Part shown: one piece after another, positions 1-5,818 of the stretch | How the letters are laid out: every line of letters starts with the position of its first letter | Numbering within the stretch: position 1 is the stretch's first letter | NCBI GenBank assembly: GCA_022798155.1 | Contig: JAAWLY010000026.1 | Coordinates: forward strand, 1 to 17,064 | Direction of reading: 5' to 3' | From: Lawsonibacter sp. | Lineage (GTDB): Bacteria; Bacillota; Clostridia; Oscillospirales; Oscillospiraceae | Length of the DNA: 17,064 nucleotides | Position numbers and translations under genes: made by a program | Notes under the pieces: generated by a model | Database searches by the model: none | Seen by the model: the letters and a program-made list of their open reading frames with translations, nothing else | What the model was told of the DNA's origin: nothing

Positions 1-1
1 C

Positions 2-160
2 GAGGATTACTGGTGGTACTGCGACCTGCGGCGCTACGGCTCCTGCCGCCACGCCGGCTACGGCATGGGCTTCGAGCGGATGGTGATGTACCTCACCGGG
101 ATCAACAACATCCGCGATACCCTGCCCCACCCCCGCACCGTGGGCAACGCGGAGTTCTGA
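2..160 (+). CDS. asnS: Asparagine--tRNA ligase, C-terminal end (partial)
   Basis: The last 52 residues of a class II aminoacyl-tRNA synthetase that charges tRNA-Asn in the cytoplasm; the 5' part lies outside the window. The visible peptide holds class II motif 3 in the form GYGMGFERMVMYLTG, with the arginine of the FER that contacts ATP in this family. It ends in NIRDTLPHPRTVGNAEF, which is the characteristic C-terminus of AsnRS (IRD..P.PRT.G...F). AspRS and LysRS share motif 3 but not this ending. The stop TGA overlaps the ATG of the next gene by one base (TGATG at 158-162), so the two are translationally coupled. The reading frame is intact to the window edge. Confidence 0.93.
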   Translation, partial: EDYWWYCDLRRYGSCRHAGYGMGFERMVMYLTGINNIRDTLPHPRTVGNAEF

Positions 161-408
161 TGAAGTCCGAGCTGCAGAGGATTCCAGGCGTGGGGCCCAG
201 TATGGCCAGGCGCCTGGAGCGCATCGGCTGTCCCACCTTGGACAGCCTCAAGGGCCAGGACCCGGAGGCGCTGTACCAGCAGGACTGCCTGTCTCAGGGC
301 TGTCAGGTGGACCGGTGCGTGCTGTATGCCTACCGGCTGGCCATCTACTTTGCCGAGCATGGCGCATGTCCGCCGGACAAGCAGAGCTGGTGGGACTGGA
401 AGGATTAA
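160..408 (+). CDS. Helix-hairpin-helix protein, Cdd1 (pathogenicity locus) family
   Basis: An 82-residue protein. Residues 8-19 (IPGVGPSMARRL) form a helix-hairpin-helix motif, a non-specific DNA-backbone binding element. The rest matches the layout I know for the small Cdd1 family (named after a gene flanking the C. difficile pathogenicity locus): LKGQDPEALY, a DRCVLYAYRLAIYF segment and a WWDWKD C-terminus. Five cysteines (24, 43, 48, 53, 70) are present; metal binding is possible but not shown. The start is the ATG at 160, fused to the asnS stop (TGATG), with no separate ribosome site needed because of coupling. The molecular role of the family is not established; DNA binding is inferred from the HhH motif. 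A possible terminator follows. Confidence 0.85.
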   Translation: MKSELQRIPGVGPSMARRLERIGCPTLDSLKGQDPEALYQQDCLSQGCQVDRCVLYAYRLAIYFAEHGACPPDKQSWWDWKD

Positions 409-411
409 CAG

Positions 412-440
412 CAGGCCCCAACGCAGTGCGCTGGGGCCTG
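412..440 (+). terminator. Hairpin after asnS-HhH gene
   Basis: A 9-bp perfect stem, CAGGCCCCA (412-420) with TGGGGCCTG (432-440), around an 11-base loop, starting 4 bases after the stop codon. The following TCTGATCCCC is not a real T-tract, so it is a weak intrinsic terminator or a 3' stabilising hairpin. Confidence 0.5.
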
Positions 441-487
441 TCTGATCCCCATACACACACATATGCCCCCGGTTAATCCTGAATTTC

Positions 488-515
488 GATTATACCCGAT
501 ATATCGGGAATATTC
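488..515. promoter_or_regulatory. Palindromic operator candidate upstream of the small HTH gene
   Basis: CCCGATATATCGGG (495-508) is a perfect 14-bp palindrome. The symmetry extends out to 488-515 with only two mismatched pairs in 14. It lies just upstream of, and at its right edge overlaps, the -35 position of the promoter at 511-539. It is placed where a dimeric HTH regulator would bind. Which protein binds is inference; the adjacent HTH protein is the obvious candidate. Confidence 0.6.
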
Positions 516-539
516 AATATGTAATGCGCAAAATATAAT
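511..539 (+). promoter_or_regulatory. Promoter of the small HTH gene
   Basis: A consensus -10 TATAAT at 534-539. With a 17-base spacer the -35 would be TATTCA (511-516), only three matches to TTGACA and lying against the palindrome. A strong -10 with a poor -35 is the pattern of a regulated promoter. Transcription would start near 545, inside the inverted repeat described next. Confidence 0.6.
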
Positions 540-572
540 GGAAATCACAAGGAGGTGTTTCTTGTGATTTCC
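540..572 (+). promoter_or_regulatory. Inverted repeat enclosing the ribosome site and GTG start
   Basis: GGAAATCACAA (540-550) and TTGTGATTTCC (562-572) are perfect 11-bp inverted repeats separated by 11 bases. The ribosome site AAGGAGG (549-555) begins in the left arm and fills part of the loop; the GTG start (564-566) lies inside the right arm. As DNA it could be a second operator. As RNA it would bury the start codon in a stem, if transcription begins early enough to include the left arm. Confidence 0.65.
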
Positions 573-782
573 TATGCCCCAATGTGGGAGACCATGCGCA
601 GGAAAAAAATCACAACCTACCGCCTTATTAAGGATTACAACTTCAGCAAGGGAACGCTGGATTCTTTAAAGCAGGGACGAAATATTTCCACAGTGACGCT
701 GAATGATATTTGCAGAATTTTAGACTGCAAAGTGGAAGAGGTTTTGCTTTATATTCCAGACAAGGAGCAGGCTTGCCGCTGA
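564..782 (+). CDS. Small HTH (XRE/Cro-C1 type) transcriptional regulator
   Basis: A 72-residue protein that is almost entirely one Cro/C1-type helix-turn-helix domain of the short HTH_26-like kind: WETMRRKKITTYRLIKDYNFSKGTLDSLKQGRNISTVTLNDICRILDCKVEEVLLYI. The recognition-helix region is FSKGTLDSLKQG, and the LDC.VEEVL ending is typical of these regulators. There is no sensor domain. The GTG at 564 is chosen because AAGGAGG (549-555) sits 8 bases before it; an upstream in-frame GTG at 555 overlaps the ribosome site itself. Base composition is visibly AT-richer than the flanks, which suggests acquisition by transfer. It stands alone between an asnS operon and a convergent dehydrogenase, with its own promoter, palindrome, start-codon inverted repeat and terminator. 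Autoregulation is inferred; the target genes are not visible here. Confidence 0.85.
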   Translation: MISYAPMWETMRRKKITTYRLIKDYNFSKGTLDSLKQGRNISTVTLNDICRILDCKVEEVLLYIPDKEQACR

Positions 783-807
783 CAAGGGCAAGCCTGCTCG
801 TTATTTT
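765..807 (+). terminator. Strong intrinsic terminator of the HTH gene
   Basis: A perfect 13-bp stem, GAGCAGGCTTGCC (765-777) with GGCAAGCCTGCTC (787-799), a 9-base loop, then GTTATTTT (800-807). The left arm lies in the last codons of the HTH gene and the stop codon is in the loop. It abuts the stop codon of the convergent dehydrogenase (806-808) and may also serve that gene. Confidence 0.85.
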
Positions 808-1741
808 ACAGCTTTACAACATTTTCTAATTTCTCTCCGGCCAGATACCGGCGCAGGTTCTCCTGGGCCATCTCCACGCATTTGCGGCGGGTGATTTCCA
901 GCCGCATCCCTCCGGCCACGTGGGGGGTGAGCAGCAGGTTGGGCACGTCCCACAGGGGGCTGTCGGCGGGCAGGGGCTCCGGGTCGGTGACGTCCAGGGC
1001 GGCCCCCCACAGCCTGCCGGCGGTCATGGCCGCCGCCAGGGCATCCTGGTCCAGGACAGTCCCCCGCCCGGCGCTGATTAAAATGGCGTCATCCTTCATC
1101 CGGGCAATGCGCGCTGCGTTCATCAGCCCCGCCGTCTGGGGGGAGTGGGGCAGCACCAGGGCCACCACGTCGGCCTGGGGGAGAAGGGCGTCCAGCTGGT
1201 CCATGGGACACACCTGGTCAAAGCCGGCCACCGGTCCGCTGACGGTCCGCTTCAAACCGATGGTCCTGGCCCCCAGTCCCTGGCACAGCTTGGCGAAATC
1301 CGACCCCACATGTCCGGCCCCCACCACCAGCACTGTGCCCCCTAGGATGGTTTTCATGGGCCCCTCGTCTTTCCAGACATGGGCGCGCTGGCTGTCCAGG
1401 TAGGCGGGCAGGCGGCGGCAGACAGCCATCAGGCCGGTGAGCATATGCTCGGCCACGCTGCGGCTGTTGGACCCGCTGGAGGAGGTGAACAGCACCCCTT
1501 CCGGCAGCATACCCACATACTCGTCTGTGCCCGCCCACATGGTCTGGAACCATCGGAGGCTGACGGCCTCCTTCATCCGTTCCGGCCGGGGCCAGCCGAA
1601 AATCACCGTGGCAGCGGCCAGCTGTTCCGAAGTGACGGTGCTGCTCCTGGCATAGGTATGGACGGCCTCGGGGGCGATGGACTCAAACTCCTCCCGCTCC
1701 CCCTCGTGCAGGGGGAGGAGGTTCAAAATGTATTCGGACAT
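806..1741 (-). CDS. D-2-hydroxyacid dehydrogenase (NAD(P)-dependent)
   Basis: A 311-residue cytoplasmic oxidoreductase that reduces 2-keto acids to D-2-hydroxy acids or the reverse. The nucleotide-binding Rossmann motif is VLVVGAGHVG (GAGHVG at 141-146), with the next strand ending near K164-R165; a basic residue there can favour NADP. The catalytic residues of the family are all present: R226 (SAGRGTVLD), E255 (DPEPLP) and H274 (LLTPHVAGG). Length is normal. The start at 1741 is chosen because AAAGGAG lies 8 bases upstream; the open frame runs further upstream without a ribosome site. The substrate cannot be read from sequence; glyoxylate, hydroxypyruvate and branched keto acids are all possible. 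It is divergent from recG and is preceded by a structured leader. Confidence 0.9.
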   Translation of the reverse strand: MSEYILNLLPLHEGEREEFESIAPEAVHTYARSSTVTSEQLAAATVIFGWPRPERMKEAVSLRWFQTMWAGTDEYVGMLPEGVLFTSSSGSNSRSVAEHMLTGLMAVCRRLPAYLDSQRAHVWKDEGPMKTILGGTVLVVGAGHVGSDFAKLCQGLGARTIGLKRTVSGPVAGFDQVCPMDQLDALLPQADVVALVLPHSPQTAGLMNAARIARMKDDAILISAGRGTVLDQDALAAAMTAGRLWGAALDVTDPEPLPADSPLWDVPNLLLTPHVAGGMRLEITRRKCVEMAQENLRRYLAGEKLENVVKL

Positions 1742-1760
1742 GGGTGATTCTCCTTTCATA

Positions 1761-1830
1761 GCCTTCCCTGTTAGGGGAAGGCGGCACGGCACCAGCCGCG
1801 GTGGATGAGGTGGGCGGCCGCGGGCCGCCC
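1761..1830. repeat. Three-hairpin intergenic element in the dehydrogenase leader
   Basis: Three adjacent hairpins: GCCTTCCC (1761-1768)/GGGAAGGC (1775-1782); GCGGC (1781-1785)/GCCGC (1795-1799), which overlaps the end of the first; and GGGCGGC (1812-1818)/GCCGCCC (1824-1830). Together they look like the short GC-rich dispersed elements scattered between genes in Oscillospiraceae-type genomes, from my memory of such genomes. Only one copy is in this window, so its repeat status is not shown here. It lies between the predicted dehydrogenase promoter and the ribosome site, so it would be transcribed into that mRNA's 5' leader. Confidence 0.5.
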
Positions 1831-1834
1831 CTAC

Positions 1835-1863
1835 ATTATATCGGACCCCGTTCTCCGTGGCAA
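1835..1863 (-). promoter_or_regulatory. Promoter of the D-2-hydroxyacid dehydrogenase
   Basis: On the minus strand TTGCCA (1863-1858), a 17-base spacer and a consensus TATAAT (1840-1835). Transcription would begin near 1828 and give a leader of about 85 bases that contains the hairpins at 1761-1830. Confidence 0.7.
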
Positions 1864-1878
1864 GCCCCATTCTTCGCC

Positions 1879-1907
1879 TTTACTCTCCAGAAAAGCTGTG
1901 GTAAAAT
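1879..1907 (+). promoter_or_regulatory. Promoter of recG
   Basis: TTTACT (1879-1884), 17-base spacer, TAAAAT (1902-1907). The -35 is only 15 bases from the -35 of the divergent dehydrogenase promoter, so RNA polymerase binding at the two may compete. Confidence 0.6.
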
Positions 1908-1938
1908 AGGATAAACTGCGGCGAAAGGAGGCCTCCCC

Positions 1939-4029
1939 ATGGATATCACCCGCGATACCCCCCTCACCAGCTTCCCCGGCGTGGGGGAGGCCCGTGCCAA
2001 AAAGCTGGAAAAGCTGGGTCTGTCCTCCGCCGGCGACCTTCTCACCTGGTACCCCCGGGACTACGAGGACCGGCGAAAAGTATACTCCATCCGGGATGCC
2101 CCTTTGGAGGGGCGGGTGTGCATCTCCGCCATGGCCGCCGAGCACCCCCGGCTGGCTCGGATCCGGAAGGGGCTGGAGCTGGTCCAGGTGAAGGTGGTGG
2201 ACCATACGGGGGCTCTGCACCTCACATTTTTCAACCAGGGCTACGTCGAGCGGGCCATCCGGGCCGGGGAGGACTACATCTTCTATGGCACAGTGGAGGA
2301 GCAGGGCCGGCGGCGGACCATGGTCAACCCTATCTTTGAGCGGGTGGGGAAGCAGTCCTTCACCGGCTGCATTATGCCCGTCTACCGGCTGACGGCGGGG
2401 ATCAGCAACCATCTGCTGGCCTCTCTGGTCCGGCAAGCCCTGCCCTGCGCCGCCCAGTTCCCTGAAACCCTTCCTCAGTCCGTCCGCCAGGAGCACAGCC
2501 TGGCGGCGGCGGAGTTTTCTCTGAAAAATATCCACTTCCCTAAGGACGAAAAGGCGCTGGAGCTGGCCCGGCGGCGGCTGGCCTTTGAGGAGCTGTTCTA
2601 TCTGGCGGCAGGCTTCAGCTTTCTGAAAAGCCGCCGCAGCCAGGGAGGGGAGGGCGTTTCCATCCCGCCCTGTTCCAAGGCGGAGTTTCTCTCCCTGCTC
2701 CCCTTTGTCCCCACCGCCGCCCAGAGCCGGGTGATGGACGAGGTAGCCGCCGATATGGCCTCTGGAAAACCCATGAACCGGCTGGTTCAGGGGGACGTGG
2801 GCTCCGGCAAGACCGCTGTGGCCGCCTACGCCGGCTGGCTGTGCGCCCAGGGCGGGTGTCAGGCCGCCCTGATGGCCCCCACCGAAGTGCTGGCCGAGCA
2901 GCATTTCAAATCCCTATCCGCCCTGCTCGCCCCCGCCGGGGTGCGGGTGGGACTGCTTACCGGCTCTCTCACCGCCGCCGAAAAGAAAAAGGTCCGGGCC
3001 GCCCTGGCAGAGGGGGAGATCGACTTTGCGGTAGGCACCCACGCCCTGATCTCCGCCGGGGTGGCCTTCCGCCGGCTGGCCCTCATCGTGGCCGATGAGC
3101 AGCACCGGTTCGGGGTGGCTCAGCGGGCCGCCCTGGCCTCCAAGAGCGGGGAAGGGACCTCCCCCCATGTGCTGGTCATGTCGGCCACCCCCATTCCCAG
3201 AACTTTGGCCCTGATCATCTACGGGGACCTGGATGTCTCCGTCATTGACCAGCTCCCCCCAGGGCGGACCCCCATCGAGACCTATGTAGTCCGGGAGGAC
3301 AAGCGGCAGCGGATGTATGGCTTTGTCCGCAAGCAGGTGGCGGAGGGGCGGCAGGTGTATATCATCTGCCCCGCCGTGGAGGAGAACCCGGACGCCGCCC
3401 TGCCCGGAGAGGAGTCCCCCATTTTAAATCTGAAGGCTGTCAAAACCTACGCGGAGAAGCTGCAAAAAGAGGTCTTTCCCGATTTGCGGCTGGGTATCCT
3501 CCACGGGAAGATGAAGCCCCGAGAGAAGGAGGCGGCCATGGCCGCCTTTACCTGCGGCGAGACCCAGGTGCTGGTGGCCACCACCGTGGTGGAGGTGGGG
3601 GTGGACGTACCCAACGCCTCCCTCATCATCATCGAGAACGCCGACCGCTTCGGCCTCAGCCAGCTTCACCAGCTCCGGGGCCGGGTGGGTCGGGGACAGC
3701 ACCCCTCCCACTGTGTCCTCATCACCTCCACCCGCAGCCGGGAGGCCATGGAGCGGCTGCACACCCTGGCCTCCACCACCGACGGCTTTCAGATCTCCGA
3801 GGAGGATCTGAAAGCCCGGGGGCCGGGGGACTTCTTCGGCAACCGCCAGCACGGCCTGCCCCAGATGAAGCTGGCTGACCTGGCCGGGGACATGCGGCTG
3901 CTCAGCCAGGCCCAGGAGGCCGCCCGGTCCCTGCTGGACCGGGACCCCCAGCTCATCCAGCCTGAAAATCGGCCCGTCTGGGAGCGGGTGCGCCGGCTCT
4001 TTGCCGACACGCCGGATATTTTTAACTGA
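1939..4029 (+). CDS. recG: ATP-dependent DNA helicase RecG
   Basis: A 696-residue superfamily 2 helicase that regresses stalled replication forks and branch-migrates Holliday junctions. The N-terminal part (residues about 1-200) is the wedge/OB-fold domain that splits the junction, beginning with an SFPGVGEARAKKLEKLG helix-hairpin-helix-like segment. The motor follows: Walker A GDVGSGKT (285-292), the RecG-type DEQH box (386-389, DEQHRFGV), SATPIPRT (415-422), VATTVVEVGVDVPNA (546-560), and motif VI QLRGRVGRG (578-586). The C-terminal GPGDFFGNRQHGLPQ is also typical of RecG. Length is in the family range and no key residue is missing. AAAGGAGG (1924-1931) precedes the ATG by 7 bases. It appears to lead a co-directional cluster running to 5480. 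Confidence 0.97.
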   Translation: MDITRDTPLTSFPGVGEARAKKLEKLGLSSAGDLLTWYPRDYEDRRKVYSIRDAPLEGRVCISAMAAEHPRLARIRKGLELVQVKVVDHTGALHLTFFNQGYVERAIRAGEDYIFYGTVEEQGRRRTMVNPIFERVGKQSFTGCIMPVYRLTAGISNHLLASLVRQALPCAAQFPETLPQSVRQEHSLAAAEFSLKNIHFPKDEKALELARRRLAFEELFYLAAGFSFLKSRRSQGGEGVSIPPCSKAEFLSLLPFVPTAAQSRVMDEVAADMASGKPMNRLVQGDVGSGKTAVAAYAGWLCAQGGCQAALMAPTEVLAEQHFKSLSALLAPAGVRVGLLTGSLTAAEKKKVRAALAEGEIDFAVGTHALISAGVAFRRLALIVADEQHRFGVAQRAALASKSGEGTSPHVLVMSATPIPRTLALIIYGDLDVSVIDQLPPGRTPIETYVVREDKRQRMYGFVRKQVAEGRQVYIICPAVEENPDAALPGEESPILNLKAVKTYAEKLQKEVFPDLRLGILHGKMKPREKEAAMAAFTCGETQVLVATTVVEVGVDVPNASLIIIENADRFGLSQLHQLRGRVGRGQHPSHCVLITSTRSREAMERLHTLASTTDGFQISEEDLKARGPGDFFGNRQHGLPQMKLADLAGDMRLLSQAQEAARSLLDRDPQLIQPENRPVWERVRRLFADTPDIFN

Positions 4030-4045
4030 CAGGGGAGGGACAGGA

Positions 4046-4567
4046 ATGCTCGATCTGGGAGAATTTATCCGCCAGCCGGCGGAGCAGTCCAGCAAGGCGG
4101 ACATCTCGCTGAGCGGCTGGCTGGAGGCCTTTGTCGGGAACTATTTTGTATACGGCGAGGGCGGGGGCAGCAGAGAGTTCCGCTGGATCACCGTCTACTA
4201 TGACGCCGGCATAGACCCGATTTATGAGGCGGTAGAGGCAATTTTCGCCAATGCCGTGGCCTATGTCTCCTCCGACTACAGGTGGAGCTTTGTTTTGAAC
4301 AGGCATCTGGAAAAATTCCGGGCGGACACCGCCGGCTATGGAATAACCTATATCCCGGTCCCGGATTTCGGGCAGGAGGTGCTGCAATGCGCCCACATCC
4401 ACCGGCTGCCCCGGGAGTTTTCCAATATCGTCTGGATTGACGACGATTTTATGGACGATGAAACGATCCTCTTCGACTTTGACAGCTTTGCCTTGATCGA
4501 AGATGGAGTGGAATATCTGAACCCGAAGCATTTTTCCGTCAAACAGCTGATCCGGGTGTTTGATTGA
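4046..4567 (+). CDS. Unrecognised acidic protein
   Basis: A 173-residue soluble protein I do not recognise. There is no signal peptide or membrane segment. Visible features are aromatic-rich strands in the first half (GNYFVYGEGG, RWITVYYDAG, YVSSDYRWSF), a VPDFGQEVLQCAHIHRLPREF stretch near 105-125, and an acidic run at 132-146 (DDDFMDDE, then DFD) that could bind a cation or a basic partner. The start is the ATG at 4046, which follows AGGGGAGGGA (4031-4040). An open frame extends upstream to 4001 but overlaps recG and has no ribosome site. It begins 16 bases after the recG stop and ends 25 bases before the GNAT ribosome-site ATG, so it is probably cotranscribed with both. No function is proposed. 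Confidence 0.75.
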   Translation: MLDLGEFIRQPAEQSSKADISLSGWLEAFVGNYFVYGEGGGSREFRWITVYYDAGIDPIYEAVEAIFANAVAYVSSDYRWSFVLNRHLEKFRADTAGYGITYIPVPDFGQEVLQCAHIHRLPREFSNIVWIDDDFMDDETILFDFDSFALIEDGVEYLNPKHFSVKQLIRVFD

Positions 4568-4592
4568 CACCAAACAGACAGGAGTAACGATT

Positions 4593-5045
4593 ATGCTGAC
4601 CTTTCGCGATATCCTTCCGGAGGACCACGACCTGGTGGTCCCCATGGTGCTGGATTTCTACCACAGTGACGCGGTGGACCACCCGGTGGACGCCGCCATT
4701 CTGGAGCGCTCTTTCCAGGCCGCCGCCGACCCCGCCGAGTCCCTCCTCCGGGGCCTGCTCATCCAGTGGAACGGGAAGCCCGCCGGATACATGTATATTA
4801 CCCAGTGCTACTCCGCCGAGGTGGGGGGCCGGTGCGTTTTTATTGAGGAGATCTTCCTGCTGCCGGAGTTTCGGGGCCGGGGGCTGGGGATTGAGATCAT
4901 GTCCTGGCTGGAACAGGAGTACCCCGCTGCCCGCCGCTTCCGGCTGGAAGTCACCCAGGCCAACCAGGGGGCCGTCCGCCTGTACCAGAAGGCCGGATAC
5001 CAGTTCCTCTGCTACGACCAGATGGTCCTGGACAAGTTCAAATAA
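4593..5045 (+). CDS. GNAT-family N-acetyltransferase
   Basis: A 150-residue acetyltransferase that would move the acetyl group of acetyl-CoA to an amine. Motif A is clear: IEEIFLLPEFRGRGLGIEIMSWLEQ, with the pyrophosphate-binding RGRGLG at 94-99 (R/Q-x-x-G-x-G/A). Motif B follows as RFRLEVTQANQGAVRLYQKAGYQFLCYDQMVLDK, where the N...A..LY...GY pattern is diagnostic. The substrate cannot be told; small-molecule amines or protein N-termini are both possible. AGGAG (4580-4584) lies 8 bases before the ATG. An in-frame TTG at 4560 that overlaps the previous gene is a poorer start. It is the third gene of the recG cluster. Confidence 0.92.
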   Translation: MLTFRDILPEDHDLVVPMVLDFYHSDAVDHPVDAAILERSFQAAADPAESLLRGLLIQWNGKPAGYMYITQCYSAEVGGRCVFIEEIFLLPEFRGRGLGIEIMSWLEQEYPAARRFRLEVTQANQGAVRLYQKAGYQFLCYDQMVLDKFK

Positions 5046-5093
5046 CGCCGCCCCCGGGACAGCGAAAATCTACTTGATAAAGGAGAATACACC

Positions 5094-5480
5094 ATGAACC
5101 GACTTGAACTTGCTCACCAGCTCCGCGCCAGCACCGACGTACACTACAACTGCTGCCAGTCCGTCCTGATCCCCTTTGCCAAAGAGATGGGGCTCACCGA
5201 AGAGCAGGCCTTTGCCCTTGGCGCCAATTTTAACGGCGGGATGCGCTGCGGCGCCGTCTGCGGCACCCTGGCGGGGGCGGTGATGGTGTTGGGGTTGACC
5301 CAATATCCGCCGGAACAGGCGGACGCCTTCCGCAAGAAGTTTGCCGACGACCACGGGGAGATCAACTGTGCCGCCCTGCTCAAGGCCTCCCACCAGCGGG
5401 GCATCCCCCGGAAGGAGCACTGCGACGGCCTGGTCTTTGAGGTGGTCACCGCCTTGGACAAAATCTTCGCGGAACAATAA
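5094..5480 (+). CDS. C_GCAxxG_C_C family putative redox protein
   Basis: A 128-residue protein of the C_GCAxxG_C_C family, named for its spaced conserved cysteines and thought to be redox-active or metal-binding; the biochemical role is unproven. The family pattern is visible: CC at 20-21 (YNCCQSVL), the glycine-rich GGMRCGAVCGTLAGAVMVLG with C52 and C56, C92 (EINCAALL) and C110 (KEHCDGLV). AAAGGAG (5079-5085) lies 8 bases before the ATG. There is no signal peptide, so a cytoplasmic place is likely. In gut Clostridia such genes are often found near radical SAM or electron-transfer genes. Here the neighbours are a GNAT gene and, after 338 bases, mutY, so context adds little. Confidence 0.88.
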   Translation: MNRLELAHQLRASTDVHYNCCQSVLIPFAKEMGLTEEQAFALGANFNGGMRCGAVCGTLAGAVMVLGLTQYPPEQADAFRKKFADDHGEINCAALLKASHQRGIPRKEHCDGLVFEVVTALDKIFAEQ

Positions 5481-5512
5481 CGCCGCGGCCAGACCCGCTG
5501 GCCTTCCGCAAA

Positions 5513-5551
5513 ACCACACAGGGGCGCCCCAATGAGGCGCCCCTGTGTGGT
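5513..5551. terminator. Long perfect hairpin, T-tract on the minus side
   Basis: ACCACACAGGGGCGCC (5513-5528) pairs perfectly with GGCGCCCCTGTGTGGT (5536-5551), 16 bp with a 7-base loop, 32 bases after the stop of the C_GCAxxG gene. On the plus strand it is followed by GATCTGG, with no T-tract; on the minus strand it is followed by TTTTGC. It may end or stabilise the plus-strand transcript, or block antisense readthrough. Confidence 0.65.
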
Positions 5552-5714
5552 GATCTGGAAGGATGGATGAAAAAGGAATGATGGAGTAAAGGCTGAAAAC
5601 CGTTTGAATCGCCGACAAGAGCGGCAGCCGACGCTTCGTTAAATTTTTAACCTTTGCTCTGTGAAAGACTTTACCACTTTGCCATGGAAAATACCATCCC
5701 CAAATCCATTATAT

Positions 5715-5744
5715 TTGACATTAGTATTTTGTTATGGTTTTAAT
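5715..5744 (+). promoter_or_regulatory. Promoter of mutY
   Basis: A consensus -35 TTGACA (5715-5720), an 18-base spacer and TTTAAT (5739-5744, five of six matches). It gives a leader of about 70 bases before the mutY TTG. Confidence 0.7.
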
Positions 5745-5818
5745 CTTCAAACAATCAGCCTGGTCCATCCCGAGAAAACCGTCAACCGGGAGAAAATGTA
5801 CACGAGAGGAGCCTGAAC

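Larger units (their letters stand above)
5481..5818. other. Intergenic region between the C_GCAxxG gene and mutY
   Basis: 338 bases without a convincing gene. It holds a 16-bp-stem hairpin (5513-5551), about 160 bases in which I see nothing clear (5552-5714), the mutY promoter (5715-5744), and a leader with a small hairpin (TCCCG 5768-5772 / CGGGA 5787-5791) and a six-codon open frame (5796-5816). The part from about 5640 to 5760 is clearly AT-rich. Confidence 0.7.

Noticed and set aside
1834..1843. TATATCGG near the dehydrogenase promoter, resembling half of the palindrome at 495-508
   Set aside because: Only eight bases are shared, without symmetry, and most of it is simply the -10 box; chance is sufficient.
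1831..2904. A 357-codon open frame on the minus strand
   Set aside because: It is antisense to recG, is His/Gly/Pro-rich and has no ribosome site or domain; GC-rich codon bias makes such long shadows.
4001..4045. A longer N-terminus for the unknown protein at 4046, starting inside recG
   Set aside because: It overlaps recG by 29 bases and has no ribosome site, while the ATG at 4046 has an AGGGGAGGGA stretch upstream.
3424..4104. A 226-codon open frame on the minus strand
   Set aside because: A shadow of the recG C-terminal region, without family features.
5043..5486. TAACGCCGC directly after two different stop codons (about 5043 and 5478)
   Set aside because: A 9-base match in GC-rich DNA that includes the stop codon itself; no larger repeat or structure links the two copies.
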